Of a stretch of 64,000 nt of DNA, positions 34,996-47,117 are shown one piece after another. How positions within the stretch are numbered: the first letter of the stretch is position 1; each line of letters opens with the position of its first letter. Made by a program: the position numbers and the translations under genes. This stretch comes from Jaltomata sinuosa (taxonomy: Eukaryota; Streptophyta; Magnoliopsida; Solanales; Solanaceae): contig QJPP01001557.1 of NCBI GenBank assembly GCA_003996215.1, forward strand, positions 62,001-126,000. Reading direction: 5' to 3'. Below the pieces are notes generated by a model. It saw only the letters and a program-made list of their open reading frames with translations, made no database searches and was not told the origin of the DNA.

Positions 34996-35721
34996 TGTGA
35001 TGAGATTTAATGCAGAAACTTCCCCAAAATAGTCAGTTTTCAACAAAGACATTTTGGGAGAAGGGCAAGGCAATTTTGGGTGATTTTCCTCCATTTTTCA
35101 TCCCAAAGGTAAGGTTTCTACTCCCCAAACTCCATACTATCTTTCCTACGCTATAAAATTTTTAGGGGTGGACTTGAGAAAAAGTTTGGGATGACGTAGA
35201 AATGGTAGAATCTGGGGAAAAAAGGGATTCTAGGGTGCTAGAGTTCTTGGGTCCTGATCATTAATGATGGGTGATGATCACTTAGCCATTATCTCTAAAG
35301 GTATTCATAAAAATGATGAATTTAGTTGAATTAATGGTGGAAAGGCCCGAGAAGGAGTGGGATAATCATAGGTTGGCCTGGGAATTGAGATTTTGTACAA
35401 TCCGGGTACTTTGGGTCAGTAATTGATTATAGTTTTTGCATATTTGTTTCTAGACCAAGAACAAGCAAGGGATCCTGAAAAGGGGAAAGCTCCAATTCAA
35501 TAGAGCTTGGAATAATTTAAGGTAGGTGATGGTTATTGATTTTCGTATGCATTGTATGTTTGTGTACTTTTGTCTAAGTATTGTATGAGTTGCATGCTTA
35601 GGGAATGATTAGAATGTCTAAGGGTCATGTTACCAGTCTTGTAAAATGAACTAGGTGTTATTGCTTGTTGGTTTACAAATGTTGATTGTTCATTGTCTGT
35701 GACTGTGGATTTTGTGTGATA

Positions 35722-35830
35722 TTCAGTTGGCTCGGGTACCACATCTGGTATGGAATAACAAACGATTGGCTCGGGTACCACGCTTGGTACAGGATAACTA
35801 ACTGATTGGCTCGGGTACCACTCCTTGTAC
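35722..35830 (+). repeat. ~46-bp tandem repeat in C LTR
   Basis: Three imperfect units around TTGGCTCGGGTACCAC, each followed by TGGTAYRGGATAAC. The 3' LTR has three more at about 46450-46565. An inverted, diverged pair lies near 58095-58160. Confidence 0.75.
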
Positions 35831-36666
35831 GGGTTTACTTTATTATATTGTTGAATTTTAATAATGGTTCTATGAGTGGACCGGGTTGTGTTTATGATTG
35901 TGATATTGCATACGGTCCTTGAATGGCCGAGTTGTTATTGTATTGAATTATGAGTTTGGTCTTGGTGTAGACCGGGTTGCATATTTAACACTTATGTGTT
36001 GTTTAGGGGGATCCCAGGGTGGATCTAGGATATGTAAAATGGTATATTTATTAATTATTATTGATTGTTGATCATGGTTATAAGGGTGGGTTACATGTGG
36101 GAACAAGCTAGGAAGAGGCTTGTAGTCTAGAGATACATGTTGGCTTGTTTACATATTTCTTATACTTTTACTTGGCTATTGTACCATTCATATATTGCTT
36201 ATCTAAAACTGGCTGATGATCCTACCAGTACACGGTGGTTGTGTCCTAATTCTGCACTTGCTTTTTTTTTTGTGAGTACAGGCAATCTTCCAACGGCTGA
36301 CACGCGACCTCATTTGTAGTCCCAGCACTTCCTGATATCAAGGGTGAGCTATTTCGATTGAGCTACCTTGGTCTCTTTCATTTCCAATATATCCCACTTG
36401 TTTTCGGGCTTAGACTCTTGCTTATTTTGGGGTTGCATCCCCACATTCTAGATTTTTGGTAGTGTTTTGGTACGATGACTTTCAGGTTCTAGGGAGGGAT
36501 TTCCCCAGGTTTATTTATATTAGTGTTTATTTGGTTGATTATTGCTAGTTTTACTTGTTGCACATTGGTTTTGAGCTTTTAGAATGGTTAAGTTCTAGGT
36601 CATTGATGGTTCGCTCGCTCGGGGGTTGGGTGGGTGCCACTCGTGGTGGTCTGGTCATGACAAAGA

Positions 36667-36678
36667 TGGTTTCAGAGC
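36667..36678 (+). other. Element C primer binding site
   Basis: TGGTTTCAGAGC, one base from the initiator tRNA-Met site, four bases after the LTR. The leader to 36860 has no recognised features. Confidence 0.85.
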
Positions 36679-36860
36679 CCTAGGTTCGTTGATCTCATCG
36701 TACCAAAATAGGTCTAGTAGAGTCTTGCAGAATGGTGCAGAGACGTCCGTACTTTTCTTCGAGAGGCTATAGAACTTTAGGAAAACTATGTCTTCTTTAT
36801 TTCATCGTGCTATAACTTGATTCCAATTGGTATCTGACTCTTTTACTCTTTTGTCCGCAA

Positions 36861-38072
36861 ATGGTTAACACAAGGAAAAACAGAGCAAGACCAGCAGTCC
36901 CAGCCGTGGGCCCAACAGTCAGAGGTATAGGCAGAGGTCGGGGCATAGCCACACCCGCTAGGGGTGGAGCTCAAGTGGTGGTAAGAGAGCGAGAAGTAAC
37001 CCCTCCCCCACCTCAGGAATAGGTTGTCGAAGAAGTGGAAGTTTCTTTGGAGGATGGAGGGGCGTAGGAGGAGGCAACACCGACTGGAGGTGCGGGCCTT
37101 CCCCCTATGACACCCGAAGCATTTCAGCAGGTTTGGAACTTCTTGAGCGGGTGTTGCCGATCAGGCTCTGGGCACTCAGCCAGCAGTTACTATGGCTCCT
37201 AGGATGGAATCAACTCCAGGTACTGGTGACTTCTTCAGGCCAATGCTAGGCCCGGTAATGACATGAAATAAACATGAGATGCTGACTAAGTTCCTCAAAC
37301 TGAAACCTCCTATTTTTCAGCGTACTGATAAGGAAGATGCATATGAGTTCATCTTGGATTGCTATGAAAGGTTACACAAGCTGGGTATCATGCGACATCA
37401 TAGGGTTGTGTTCATCACATTTCAGCTGTAGGGTAATGCTAAACAATAGTGGAGGTCTCAGGTGGAATGTCGACCATCGACCTTGCCTCCATTGACTTGG
37501 GAGGAGTTTCATGCTCTATTCTTAGAGAAGTATGTACCCCGTACTTTAAGGGATAGGAAAAATGATGAGTTCTTGAATTTGGAACAGGGTAGCATGTCAG
37601 TTTCTGCTTATGAGGTGAGTTTCATGCCTTGTCTCATTTTGCTACGGAGTTGTTGGGGTTTGAGGAGGAGAGGATCCGACTGCTTGTAAAGGGATTGAAC
37701 ACCGATTTTCAAGTATTATCTATGCATATGACTTCAGCAGGGAAGGGCTTCAATAAGGTAATATATTATGTTAAGGAGTTAAAAGGGGCCAAGCAAATGG
37801 GGCAGACTAAAGTGTTAGCCAAGAATCCCCGAAATGACGGGAACTTCAGTGGCTCGCACTCCAGAGGCCATAATCAGCAGGTATATTTAGCTCGTCCCAT
37901 TCAGTCAGCTCTGCCAGCTACTGCACGTGGTGGTCCGGGAGCTAATCAGCAGTTTTCAGCTCCTAGAGGTCAGGGAGCTTCTTACACATCCGCCAGCAGG
38001 CCTACACTTGATCGTGGTTGTTTCTATTGTAGTGATATGGACCACTTTACGAGGGAGTGTCCTCACAGGTAG
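36861..38072 (+). pseudogene. Element C gag
   Basis: Starts MVNTRKNRARPAVPAVG at 36861, followed by a Gly/Arg/Pro-rich segment with stops near 37020 and 37070. The capsid region (37462-38072) has LPPLTWEEFHALFLEKYVP, then after a frame change FEEERIRLLVKGLNTDFQ. A CCHC knuckle, CFYCSDMDHFTREC, lies near 38022-38065 just before a stop. Basic Gly-rich repeats (GGRGNFQGGQG near 38150) follow in the tail. Several stops between 37190 and 37460. Confidence 0.88.
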
Positions 38073-38212
38073 ACTGGTAATCAGGTTCAACAACAATCTA
38101 AGGTCATGGTCTCGGCAGGTAGAGGTGGTTATACTAGAGGTCGTTTACAGGGTGGGCGAGGTAACTTTCAGGGAGGCCAAGGAGACAGAGGGAATGTGGT
38201 GCGGGCAGGGGT

Positions 38213-40062
38213 GTGGTTCAACCAGCCAAAAAAGTAGCTCAGATTGATAACCAGGCTCAGTGTTATGCGTTTCTAGGAAGGTCCGAGGCTGAGGCATCAG
38301 ACGTGGTGATCGCAGGTACCATTCTAGTCTGTGATAGGATGGCTTTTGTGCCGTTTGACCCAGGTTCTACATATTCATATGTGTCTATGGATTTTGCTTT
38401 AGGTCTAGATTTGATTTGTGATATCCTTGATTTCCCTATCCATGTTTCTACCCCGGTTGGAGAGTCCGTGATTGTGACTCATGTTTATCATAATTGTTCT
38501 ATTGTATTTGTGGGATCGCATACTTGAGTAGACTTGGTAATTCTGGATATGGTAGACTTCAATGTCATTTTGGGCTTGACCTGGTTATCTCCTTATTATG
38601 CCGTGCTGAATTGTAACACTAAGACTGTGGCTTTAGAGATTCCAAGTAAGGATAGGCTAGAGTAGAAAGGTGTGTACAGGCCTAAGCTAGCTAAGATAAT
38701 ATCGTTTGTTCGGGCTAGGAAGCTAGTGGGGAAAGGGTGTATAGCCCTTTTGGCTCATCTCCAGGATGACAATGTAGATTCCCTATCTATTAAGTCTGTT
38801 CCAGTTGTTTCAGAGTTTTGAGAGGTATTCCCAGCGGATTTTCCTGGTATGCCTCCGGACAGGGATATCAATTTTTGTATTGACTTAGAGCCGGGCACTC
38901 GCCCTTCCATTCCTCCATATCGTATGGATCCTACAGAGTTAAAGTAAATTAAGACTCATCTTAGGAACTCCTAGATAAGGAATTCATCCATCCCAGTGCT
39001 TCGCCATGGGGTGCTCCGGTCTTGTTTGTGGATGTGCATAGATTACATGCAGTTGAATAAGGTGATCATCTAGAATAAGTACCCTTTACCCTGTCTAGAT
39101 GATCTGTTTGACCAGTTACAGGGTGCCTCTGTGTTCTCAAAAATTGACTTGAGGTCAGGGTATCATTAGTTGAAGATTAGGCCTGAGGACATTCCTAAGA
39201 CTGCTTTTCGAACTCGATATGGGCATTACGAGTTCTTAGTGATGTCATTTGGGTTGACTAACGCACCGGCAGCATTCATGAGTTTTATGAATGGGGTGTT
39301 TAAGTCTTATTTGGATTCATTCATCAGTCTTTATTGACGATATCTTGATCTACCCCAAGAGTAGGGAGGAGCATGTTGTACATCTCTGTATAGTGTTGGA
39401 GATATTGAGACACCAAAAGCTTTATGTGAAGTTCTCCAAGTGTGATTTTTGATTGACTTCAGTCGCATTCTTGAGGCATGTAGTGTCAAAAAAGGGGGTG
39501 ATGGTAGATCCCTAGAAGATTGAGGCAGGCAATAGTTGGGCCCGGCCTACCTCTGTGACTGAGGTGAGGAGTTTTGTTGGGCTCGCAGGTTACTACCGGA
39601 GGTTTGTTAAGAATTTTGCATCTATTGCTACTCACCTGACAAGGCTGACACAGAAAGAGGTATCATTTGTATGGTCCGACAAGTGTGAGGAAAGCTTCCA
39701 AAATATCAAGACACTTCTTACCACAACTCATATTTTGTCTTTGCTGGTTGAAGGTAAGGACTTTATTATTTATTTTGATGCTTCACATTCTGGTTTGGGT
39801 GATGTGTTAATGCAGGATAAGAATGTGATAGCATATGCTTCTAGGCAGTTAAAGGTTCATGAGAGGAATTATCCGACTCACGATTTAGAGTTGGCAGCAG
39901 TGGTGTTTGCACTCAAGATTTGGAGACATTAGCTCTATAGTGTCAAGTGTGAGGTGTTTACTGACTATCGAAGCCTGCAACACATTTTCACTCAAAAAGA
40001 CTTGAACCTGAGGCAAAGAAGGTGAATGGAGTTGTTAAAGGACAATGATGTGACCATTCAGT
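38213..40062 (+). pseudogene. Element C protease, RT and RNase H (first copy, 3' truncated)
   Basis: Protease: FVPFDPGSTYSYVSMDFAL, then after a stop VDFNVILGLTWLSPYYAVL. Linker: FPADFPGMPPDRDINFCI. RT is damaged: the GFIRPSxSPWG block is frame-shifted, then MCIDYMQLNK, IDLRSGYH-stop, FGLTNAPAAFMSFMNGVF. The catalytic block is frame-broken near 39330 (IDDILIY still readable). RNase H: YFDASHSGLGDVLMQDKN and HDLELAAVVFALKIWRH (39555-39932), then a stop and decay until about 40062 (VTIQY). It breaks there and LTR-derived sequence follows. From RT onward the region is repeated at 42758-43720. Confidence 0.88.
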
Positions 40063-40342
40063 ACCTAGAACTGGCTGATTTGTTTGATTTGGCACATTTC
40101 CAGTCAAGTGGAGTTGTTTATTTATATTAGTGTTGATTTGGTTGATTATTGTTAAAGGAACTGGCTGATGATCCTACCAGTACATGGTGGTTATGTACTG
40201 ATTCTGCACTTGCATTTCTTTTTGTGAGTAAAGGCAATGTTCCAACGGCTGACACGCGACCTTACTTGTAATCCCAGCGCTTCCAAACATCAAGGGTGCG
40301 CAATTTTGGTCGAGCTACCTTGGTCTCTTTTGTTTCTAGTAT
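40063..40342 (+). repeat. Scrambled element C LTR fragments (left of E1)
   Basis: 40063-40116 is unassigned. 40117-40155 (TTTATTTATATTAGTGTTGA...) matches the LTR about 150 bp before its end. 40156-40342 matches a more upstream LTR part (CTGGCTGATGATCCTACC, as at 36205 and 46935), so the two pieces are out of order. The last five bases, AGTAT (40338-40342), are the E1 target duplication. Confidence 0.75.
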
Positions 40343-42408
40343 TGTCAATCCTCGAGGCTACCCCCTGGACGCAACACGGTGCTTGGTTTCACAAGTGAAC
40401 CCAAGCTAACCCATGGCATGGCATATCTATACAATTTCTATTTAAAACATGCACTGTGCGGAAGCTAAACGCAATTAATATTTGTAGTGGGGAAAAGCCC
40501 AAACTGTCTGAGTATATAAAATATATAAGAGAGTATAATGAAGTCTGAAAACAACACTAAAAACTCAAGCTGAATCTAGTCTATGTCTGAAAGCCTCTAA
40601 CCGATATGAGTTGCTGGAACATGATCCCAGCTAACTCTAATAATCTAAAAATGGAAATAAGAAGACTGAAAAGTAAAGCATGTCTATCATCCTCAGACTG
40701 TGAGGACTCACCAATGAAGTTGCTGAGTATGGACTGGAAGTCAACTAAGTGCGGTCTGGATACAGAATGCCTGAACCTACATCATAAAATGATGTAGCAC
40801 AAAAGTATGCGTCAGTACTTTAGATGTAATGAGCATGCAGGATATGTACTAAACTGGACAATAAAGAGCTGAACATAGAAATAGATATACTGGCATATAA
40901 CTGAGAGCTGGACTGAATGCAATGACCAAGTATAAATCATGAATATAACATGCTGAACTGAATACTGAAATAAATACCGAATACATGGCCAATGCAACAT
41001 AAATCTGACTGTGGAAGGTACTATTAATCGACATACCCCAAGTTGAGCTAACTATGGGGCCAACCTGTAACCCTGGATGGAAGGGTGATCATACCTTGCC
41101 AAGGGTACGAACAAGTCTGACATGGATTCACTACTGATGTCCTCAAGGGAAAAGGATGTGCAACCTAGTCTGACAGCTGACTCATTTAATACCTATGATG
41201 GCGCCATAGTTCTGTGACTTAGGGACTGCTACTAAAGGTCTTAGCCTAAACTGATAGCTAAGCCTTCATCCCCTCGTCCACTCGATACTAAGTCTACTCC
41301 CAACTGAACATAAATAACAATGCACTGAAATAATGAATAGCTCAAAGTACTGATAATTAACTAAGAATGCAACATACATATACTGGAAGATATGGCATTG
41401 GATTTCTGAAGCATGATTGTCTATCTAAACTGCCTAGCAAGCATAAGCTATGAAATACTGGAATTAACACAAGCTAGGGTTTCTAGGTCTTATACAAGAA
41501 ACTATGCTAATTCTCTAAGAACATGCAATTGGTACCATGGAAGCTACAACAACTGACTTACAATAAATCCCTAAGATTTAGGAACACTAGGTCTTAACAG
41601 TTCATGGAAAACTGAGGAACTGACTGAAATCTAGGAACCTAATGGGTGAAAGGAACCCACTAGTTAAATCCCACATACCTGGTGGATGAAAATTCCTACA
41701 AGAAACTAAAGTTGAAGCTTGGAAGAGGAAACCCTAGGTCTGGAAAATTGGAGAAAAATGCTCCTTCGCTAGAGAAATGACTTGAGAGGTAAAACTGATT
41801 TATTTTGGGGGGTTTCCTAAATAAAATAAGCCTAAGACTATTCATAGTCGGAGCTAAAATAAGAAAGAAAGGTCTAAAATACCCCTGAGGAATTAAATTA
41901 AAAACTGCTGAAAAAAAGTCGACTTCAGGAGTCACGAATGGATTCCATGAGTCATAGACTGAACCATGGCTCGTGGTTTCCACTCGTGTTTCCTGGCCAT
42001 AGAGTCAGGATGTAGATTACTTCTTACGAGTCAACAATATGAGCCGTAGAAAAAACTACGGTCTATAGAGTTAGTCGTGATTCTAGGCTCAGCATTCAAG
42101 CTACAGAAGGAGTTCTACGAGTCAACAAGACGGGTCATAGAATAAACTACGGTGCGTAGACCCAATCCATAATTCTAGGGAAAAATGTCAGCTCTCTGAT
42201 CAAGTTCCACGAGTTGATAGGATGGACCGTGGTAGAACCAACACATAGTCCTGAGACCAGAGACTGAACTAGCAGATGCAAATCACAGGGTTATTTCACA
42301 ATCCGTGGTTTAAACCACGGTCCGTGGTTTGGAACCGTAATTCCTAGAAATCTCAAAATTTTACAAGTTTCTGAGTTTGAAAGCTGGATCAAATTCCAGG
42401 GTGTTACA
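40343..42408 (-). mobile_element. E1: solo LTR of the array A/E2 family
   Basis: TGTCAATCCTCG to GGTGTTACA on the plus strand, about 2.07 kb, without internal sequence. It is flanked by AGTAT (40338-40342) and AGTGT (42409-42413), a 5-bp duplication with one change. It sits at the same base position of the C LTR as E2 does at 47118. Contains the perfect palindrome CCGTGGTTTAAACCACGG (42303-42320). A solo LTR is the usual product of recombination between the two LTRs of one element. Confidence 0.88.
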
Positions 42409-42650
42409 AGTGTAGCCCACTTGTTTTCGAGCTTAGACTCTTGCTTATTTTGGGGTTGCATCCCTGCATTCTAGATTTCTAGTAGTATTTTGGTATGATG
42501 ACTTTCAGGTTCTAAAGAGGGATTTTCGCAGGTTTACTTATATTAGTGTTGATTTGGTTGAGCTGTTAGAACGGTTAAGTTCTAGGTCATTGATAGTTCA
42601 CTCGCCCGGGGGTTGGGTGGGTTTCACTCATAGCGGTCTGGGTCATGACA
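42409..42650 (+). repeat. Element C LTR end (right of E1)
   Basis: Continues the C LTR from CAGTAT/AGCCCACTTG to GGGTCATGACA. Together with 40156-40342 it forms a partial C 3' LTR. Confidence 0.85.
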
Positions 42651-42757
42651 AAATTTAAGGCACATCAAGTTCAAAAAGGTATTTCACACTAATATACATC
42701 ATATTATGCCTGATTGTGACTTAGATTTTGGTGTAAGACACTCGGCCTATTCTATTG
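42651..42757 (+). repeat. Duplicated right flank of element C
   Basis: Begins AAATTTAAGGCACATCAAG and matches 56568-~56686, which is the R2 linker (VFHTNL/DLDLV region) lying outside element C. Its presence here, in the middle of C, marks the end of a duplicated block. It stops at about CGGCCTATTCTATT and is joined to RT coding sequence. Confidence 0.87.
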
Positions 42758-43720
42758 CACTACTGGCGCGCCGACAACATTCACTAGTTTAATGAATGGG
42801 GTGTTTAAGCCTTATTTGGATTCATTCATCATTGTCTTTATTGATGATATCTTGATCTACCCCAAGAGTAGGGAGGAGCATGCTGAACATCTCCGTATAG
42901 TGTTGGAGATATTGAGACACCAAAAGCTTACTGCAAAGTTCTCCAAGTGTGAGTTTTGGTTGACTTCAGTCGCATTCTTGGGGCATGCAGTGTCAGAAAA
43001 GGGGGTGATGGTAGACCCTAAAAGATTGAGGTAGGCAAGAGTTGGGCCCGGCCTACCTCTGTGACTGAGGTGAGGAGTTTTGTTGGGCTCGCAGGTTTTC
43101 TACTGGAGGTATATCAAGAATTTTGCATCTATTGCTACTCACCTGACAAGGCTAACATAGAAAGATGTACCATTTATGTGGTCCGACAAGTGTGAGGAGA
43201 GATGCTAAAACTCAAGAGACTTCTGACCACAGCTCCTATTTTGTCTTTGCTGGTTGAAGGTAAGGACTTTATTATTTATTGTGATGTTTCGCATTCTGGT
43301 TTGGGTGTTGTGTTAATGCAGGATAGGAATGTGATAGCATATGCTTCTAGGAAGTTGAAGGTTCATTAGAGGAACTATCTGACTAACGATATAGAGTTGG
43401 CAGTGGTGGTGTTTGCACTCAAGATTTGGAGACACTATCTCTATGGTGTAAAGTGTGAGGTGTTTACTGGCCATCGCAGCCTGCAACATATTTTTACTCA
43501 GAAATACTTAAACCTGAAGCAGAGAAGGTGAATGGAGTTGTTAAAGGACTATGATATGACCATTCAGTACCATCTGGGTAAGGCTAATATGGTAGCAGAT
43601 GCATTAAGCCAGAAGACAGTTAGAATGGGCAGTTTGGCTTGTTTGGGAGTGTCCAAACGACTAATGGCAAAGGAGATTCAGGCGTTGAAATCTAAGTTCA
43701 TGCACTTGGGTATTTCATAA
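42758..43720 (+). pseudogene. Element C RT and RNase H (second copy)
   Basis: Starts abruptly inside RT at the LTNAPAAF block (here APTTFTSLMNGVF). The catalytic FIDDILIYPKSREEH is intact, with FSKCEFWLTSVAFLGHAV next. RNase H (about 43080-43520) is frame-shifted: VYCDVSHSGLGVV-like and TNDIELAVVVFALKIWRHYLYG-like blocks. It closes with MELLKDYDMTIQYHLGKANMVADALSQK (43532-43620). No gag or protease precedes it in this copy. Confidence 0.85.
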
Positions 43721-45257
43721 TAAGGTGGGGTGTTGGTCATTATTGAGGTCAAAGCCTCTTTTATAAAAGAAATAAAGGCTAAACAGGTTCAGGATCCGCA
43801 GCTGAGCAAGCTTCGAGGTAAGGTTATACCCGGAGAGTCCGGGGATGCCACATTGGACGCTGGTGGAGTATTAAAATTCAGGGGAAGGGTTTGTGTGCCT
43901 CTAGTTGATGATATAATTTAGAAGGTGTTGGCAGAGGCTCATGGTTTGCGGTATTCGATTCATCCGGGTGTAACCAAAATGTACAGATATTTGAGGTAGT
44001 TTTACTGGTGGCCGAGGATAAAAAAAGACATAGCCTATTTTGTGTCCAAATGTCATAATTGCCAGCAGGTAAAGTATGGGCACCAAAGACCTGCAGGACT
44101 ACTTCAGAGAATGCCCATTCCAGAGTGGAAGTGGTAAAGGATAGCCATGGATTTTATGGCAGGTCTTCCCAAGACTTTGGGAAAGTATGACTCTATTTGG
44201 GTCATTATCGACAGGCTGACCAAGTCAGCTCATTTCATTCCGGTCAGGGTGGATTACAATTCTCAGCAATTGGCTAAGATTTATGTGAAAGAGATTGTGG
44301 AATTTCATGGGGTACTACTGTCCATCATTTCAGAAAGGGGTACGCAGTTTACCTCTAAGTTTTGGGGTAAGTTACATAAAGAGTTGGGTACACAACTCAC
44401 TTTTAGTACAGCCTCCTATCCTTAAACTGATGGTCAGTTGGAGAGGACGATTCAGGTATTGGAGGACATGCTGAGAGCATGTGTGATTGACTTTGGGGGT
44501 CATTGGGACCAGTTTCTACCATTGTGCGAGTTTTCATACAATAACAGCTACCATTCCAGTATCGATATGGCACTATTCGAGGCCCTATATGGGAGGAATT
44601 GTAGATCACCCATAGGGTGGTTTGAGAAAGGTGATGTAAAGCCCTTAGGCGTAGACTTGGTGAGGGAAGCATAAGAAAAGGTAAGGGGCATTCAGACCAA
44701 GCTGCTAGCCGCCCAAAGCGGGCAAAATGATAGCAGATTAAAAGGTAAGGGGCACAGATTTCCAGGTTAGTGAACAGGTATTATTGAAGGTGTCACCCCT
44801 GAAGGGAGTTATGTGTTTCAGCAAGAAGGGAAAGCTCAGCCCTTGGTTCATCGGACCATTTGAAGTTCTTTAGATCATGGGGCCAATGGCTTAGAGATTA
44901 GCACGGCTGCCCAGTTTATCGGGTGTCCATCCGGTATTCCATGTATTCATGCTAAAGCTATACCATGGGGATGGGGACTACATCATCAAGTGGGATGAGG
45001 TGTTATTTGATAAGGATCTTTGCTATGAAGAGGAACCAGTTTTGATTCTTGATCGGGATGTCCGGAAATTGAAGACAAGGGTGATCAGTATGGTAAAGGT
45101 TCAATGGAAGCATCGTCCAGTTGAGAAAGCCACTTAGGGAACCAAGAAGGACATGCGGTATAAGTACCCTCACTTATTTGAGGATTCAGGTACTACACCT
45201 CCCTTCATTATTTTTTTGTATTTTTGGTTTGATCATTTGGGGACGAATGATGGATAA
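43721..45257 (+). pseudogene. Element C integrase and chromodomain
   Basis: Tether region (IKAKQVQDPQLSKLRGKV), then a decayed HHCC zinc domain (IHPGVTKMYR, CHNCQQ-like). Core: MDFMAGLPKTLGKYDSIWVIIDRLTKSAHF, then ISERGTQFTS, where the usual second catalytic Asp (SDRGTQF) is Glu, then TDGQLERTIQVLEDM. The C-terminal domain is frame-shifted near 44700-44940. The chromodomain-like end (EPVLILDRDVRKLK, VKVQWKHRPVEKAT, KYPHLF) follows with a stop at 45135-45137. A GGGGACGAATGATGG stretch before 45266 is the likely polypurine region. Confidence 0.86.
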
Positions 45258-45265
45258 TTGGTATC

Positions 45266-47117
45266 TGTTATAATGATCGAGTTCGTCATTATAGGTAAAT
45301 CTTTCATGCTACATTTCGGGTTAGAAAACTTCTGGGTTTGGGAGTTGAAATTTTTGGGCTAGGCTAGTCTCGGCCAGTTTTGGAGTGAGATATGGTCTAG
45401 GGCAATCCGGATAAGGATGGGGGACTTTTTGGAATCAAATTTAGGCAAATAGAACTCTCGATATCAAGGTTGACATGAAAGGGTTATTCCGGAATGTTGG
45501 GAAATCAAATGTGTTGTAAATTAGGGAATTTTGAGGGACTTTATGACTTTCTATCCCTTATCAACCGCCATATCGGTTGACACACTGCCATAGCAACCTC
45601 CATTGTAGCAGAGAAAATACCGCTACAACAAAAGTCAACATTGGTCAGCCTCCGCTATAGCGGTCGACTCCGCTATGGCGGTACCAATATAGCGGAGCGG
45701 ACCGCTATAGCGGAGCGTGATGGGATTTAATGCAGAAACTTCCCCAAAATAGTAAGTTTTCAACAAAGATATTTTGGGAGAAGGGCAAGGTGATTTTGGG
45801 CGATTTTCCTCCATTTTCTATCATTTTTTGTCCCAAAGGTAAGGTTTCTACTCCCCAAACTCCGTACTATCTTTCCTACGCTATAGAATTGCTAGGGGTG
45901 GACTTGGTAAAATGTTTGGGATGACCTAGAAATGGTAGAATCCAAGGCAAAAAAGGATTTTAGGGTGCTAGAGTTCTTGGTTCTTGATCATTGATGATGG
46001 GTGATGATCACTTAGTCATAATTCTCTAAAGATATACGTAAAAATGATGACTTTAGGTGAATTAATGGTGGGAAAGCCCGAGAATGGGCAGGATAATCAT
46101 AGGTTGGCCTGGGGATTGAGATTTTGTACAATTCAGGTACTTTGGGTCAGTAATTGATATAGTTTTTGCATATTTGTTTCTAGACCAAGAATAAGCAAGG
46201 GATCCTAAAAAGGGGAAAGCTCTTATTCAATAAAGCTTGGAATAATTCGAGGTAGGTGATGGTTATTGATTTCCGTATGCATTGTATATTTGCATACTTT
46301 TGTCTAAGTATTGTATGAATTGCATGCTTAGGGAATGATTAGGAATGTCTAAGGGTCCTATTATCAGTCTTGTGAAATGGACTAGGTATTATTACTTGTT
46401 GGTTTATAAGTGTTGATTGTTTATTGTCTATGACTATGGATTTTGTGTGACATTCGGTTGGCTTGGGTACTATGCCTGGTACGAGATAACAAACGGTTGG
46501 CTCGGGTACCACACTTGGTACAGGATAACTAACTGGTTGGCTTAGATACCATGCCTGGTATGGGCTTACTTTATTGTATTATTGAATTTTAATAATGGTT
46601 CCATGAGTGGACCGGGTTGTGTTTATGATTGATATTGCATATGGTCCTTGAAAAGTCGGGTTGTTATTGTATTGAATTATGAGTTTGGTCTGTTTAGATC
46701 GAGTTGCATGTTTAACACTTAGGTGTTGTTTAGGGGGATCCCAGGGTGGGTCTGGGATATGTAAAATGGTATATTGATTGATTATTATTGATTGTTGATC
46801 ATGGTTATAAGGGTGGGTTACATGTGGGAATAAGCTAGGAAGAGACTTGTAGTCTAGGGATACCTGTTGGTTTGTTTACATGTTTCCTGTACTTTTACTT
46901 GGCTATTGTACCATTCATATATTGCTTATCTGGAACTGGCTGATGATCCTACCAGTACATGGTGGTTGTGTACTAATTCTGCACTTGCGTTTCTTTTTGT
47001 GAGTACAAGCAATCTTCCAGCGGCTAACACGCGACCTCACTTGTAGTCCCAGCGCTTCCAGACATCAAAGGTGAGCTATTTCGGTCGAGCTACCTTGGTA
47101 TATTTTGTTTCCAGTAT
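45266..47117 (+). repeat. Element C 3' LTR, left part
   Basis: TGTTATAATGATCGAG to CCAGTAT, where E2 interrupts it. Aligns with 34485-36390. Includes the palindrome cluster (45566-45715) and three ~46-bp units (46450-46565). Confidence 0.88.

Larger units (their letters stand above)
34485..36662 (+). repeat. Element C 5' LTR
   Basis: TGTAACAACCAGGTTCG to GGTCATGACA, about 2.18 kb. It aligns with 45266-47117 plus 56295-56567. The site where E inserted in the 3' LTR is intact here (CAATATATCCCACTTG near 36384). Holds the palindrome cluster and the ~46-bp repeats listed separately. Confidence 0.88.

Noticed and set aside
35722..35830. Regularly spaced repeats as a CRISPR array
   Set aside because: Units are contiguous, diverged minisatellite copies inside a plant retrotransposon LTR, without unique spacers of constant length.
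42409..42650. An independent solo LTR of element C
   Set aside because: Its right flank repeats the outside flank at 56568 and its left side carries E1 at the same position as E2, so it belongs to a duplicated block rather than a separate insertion.
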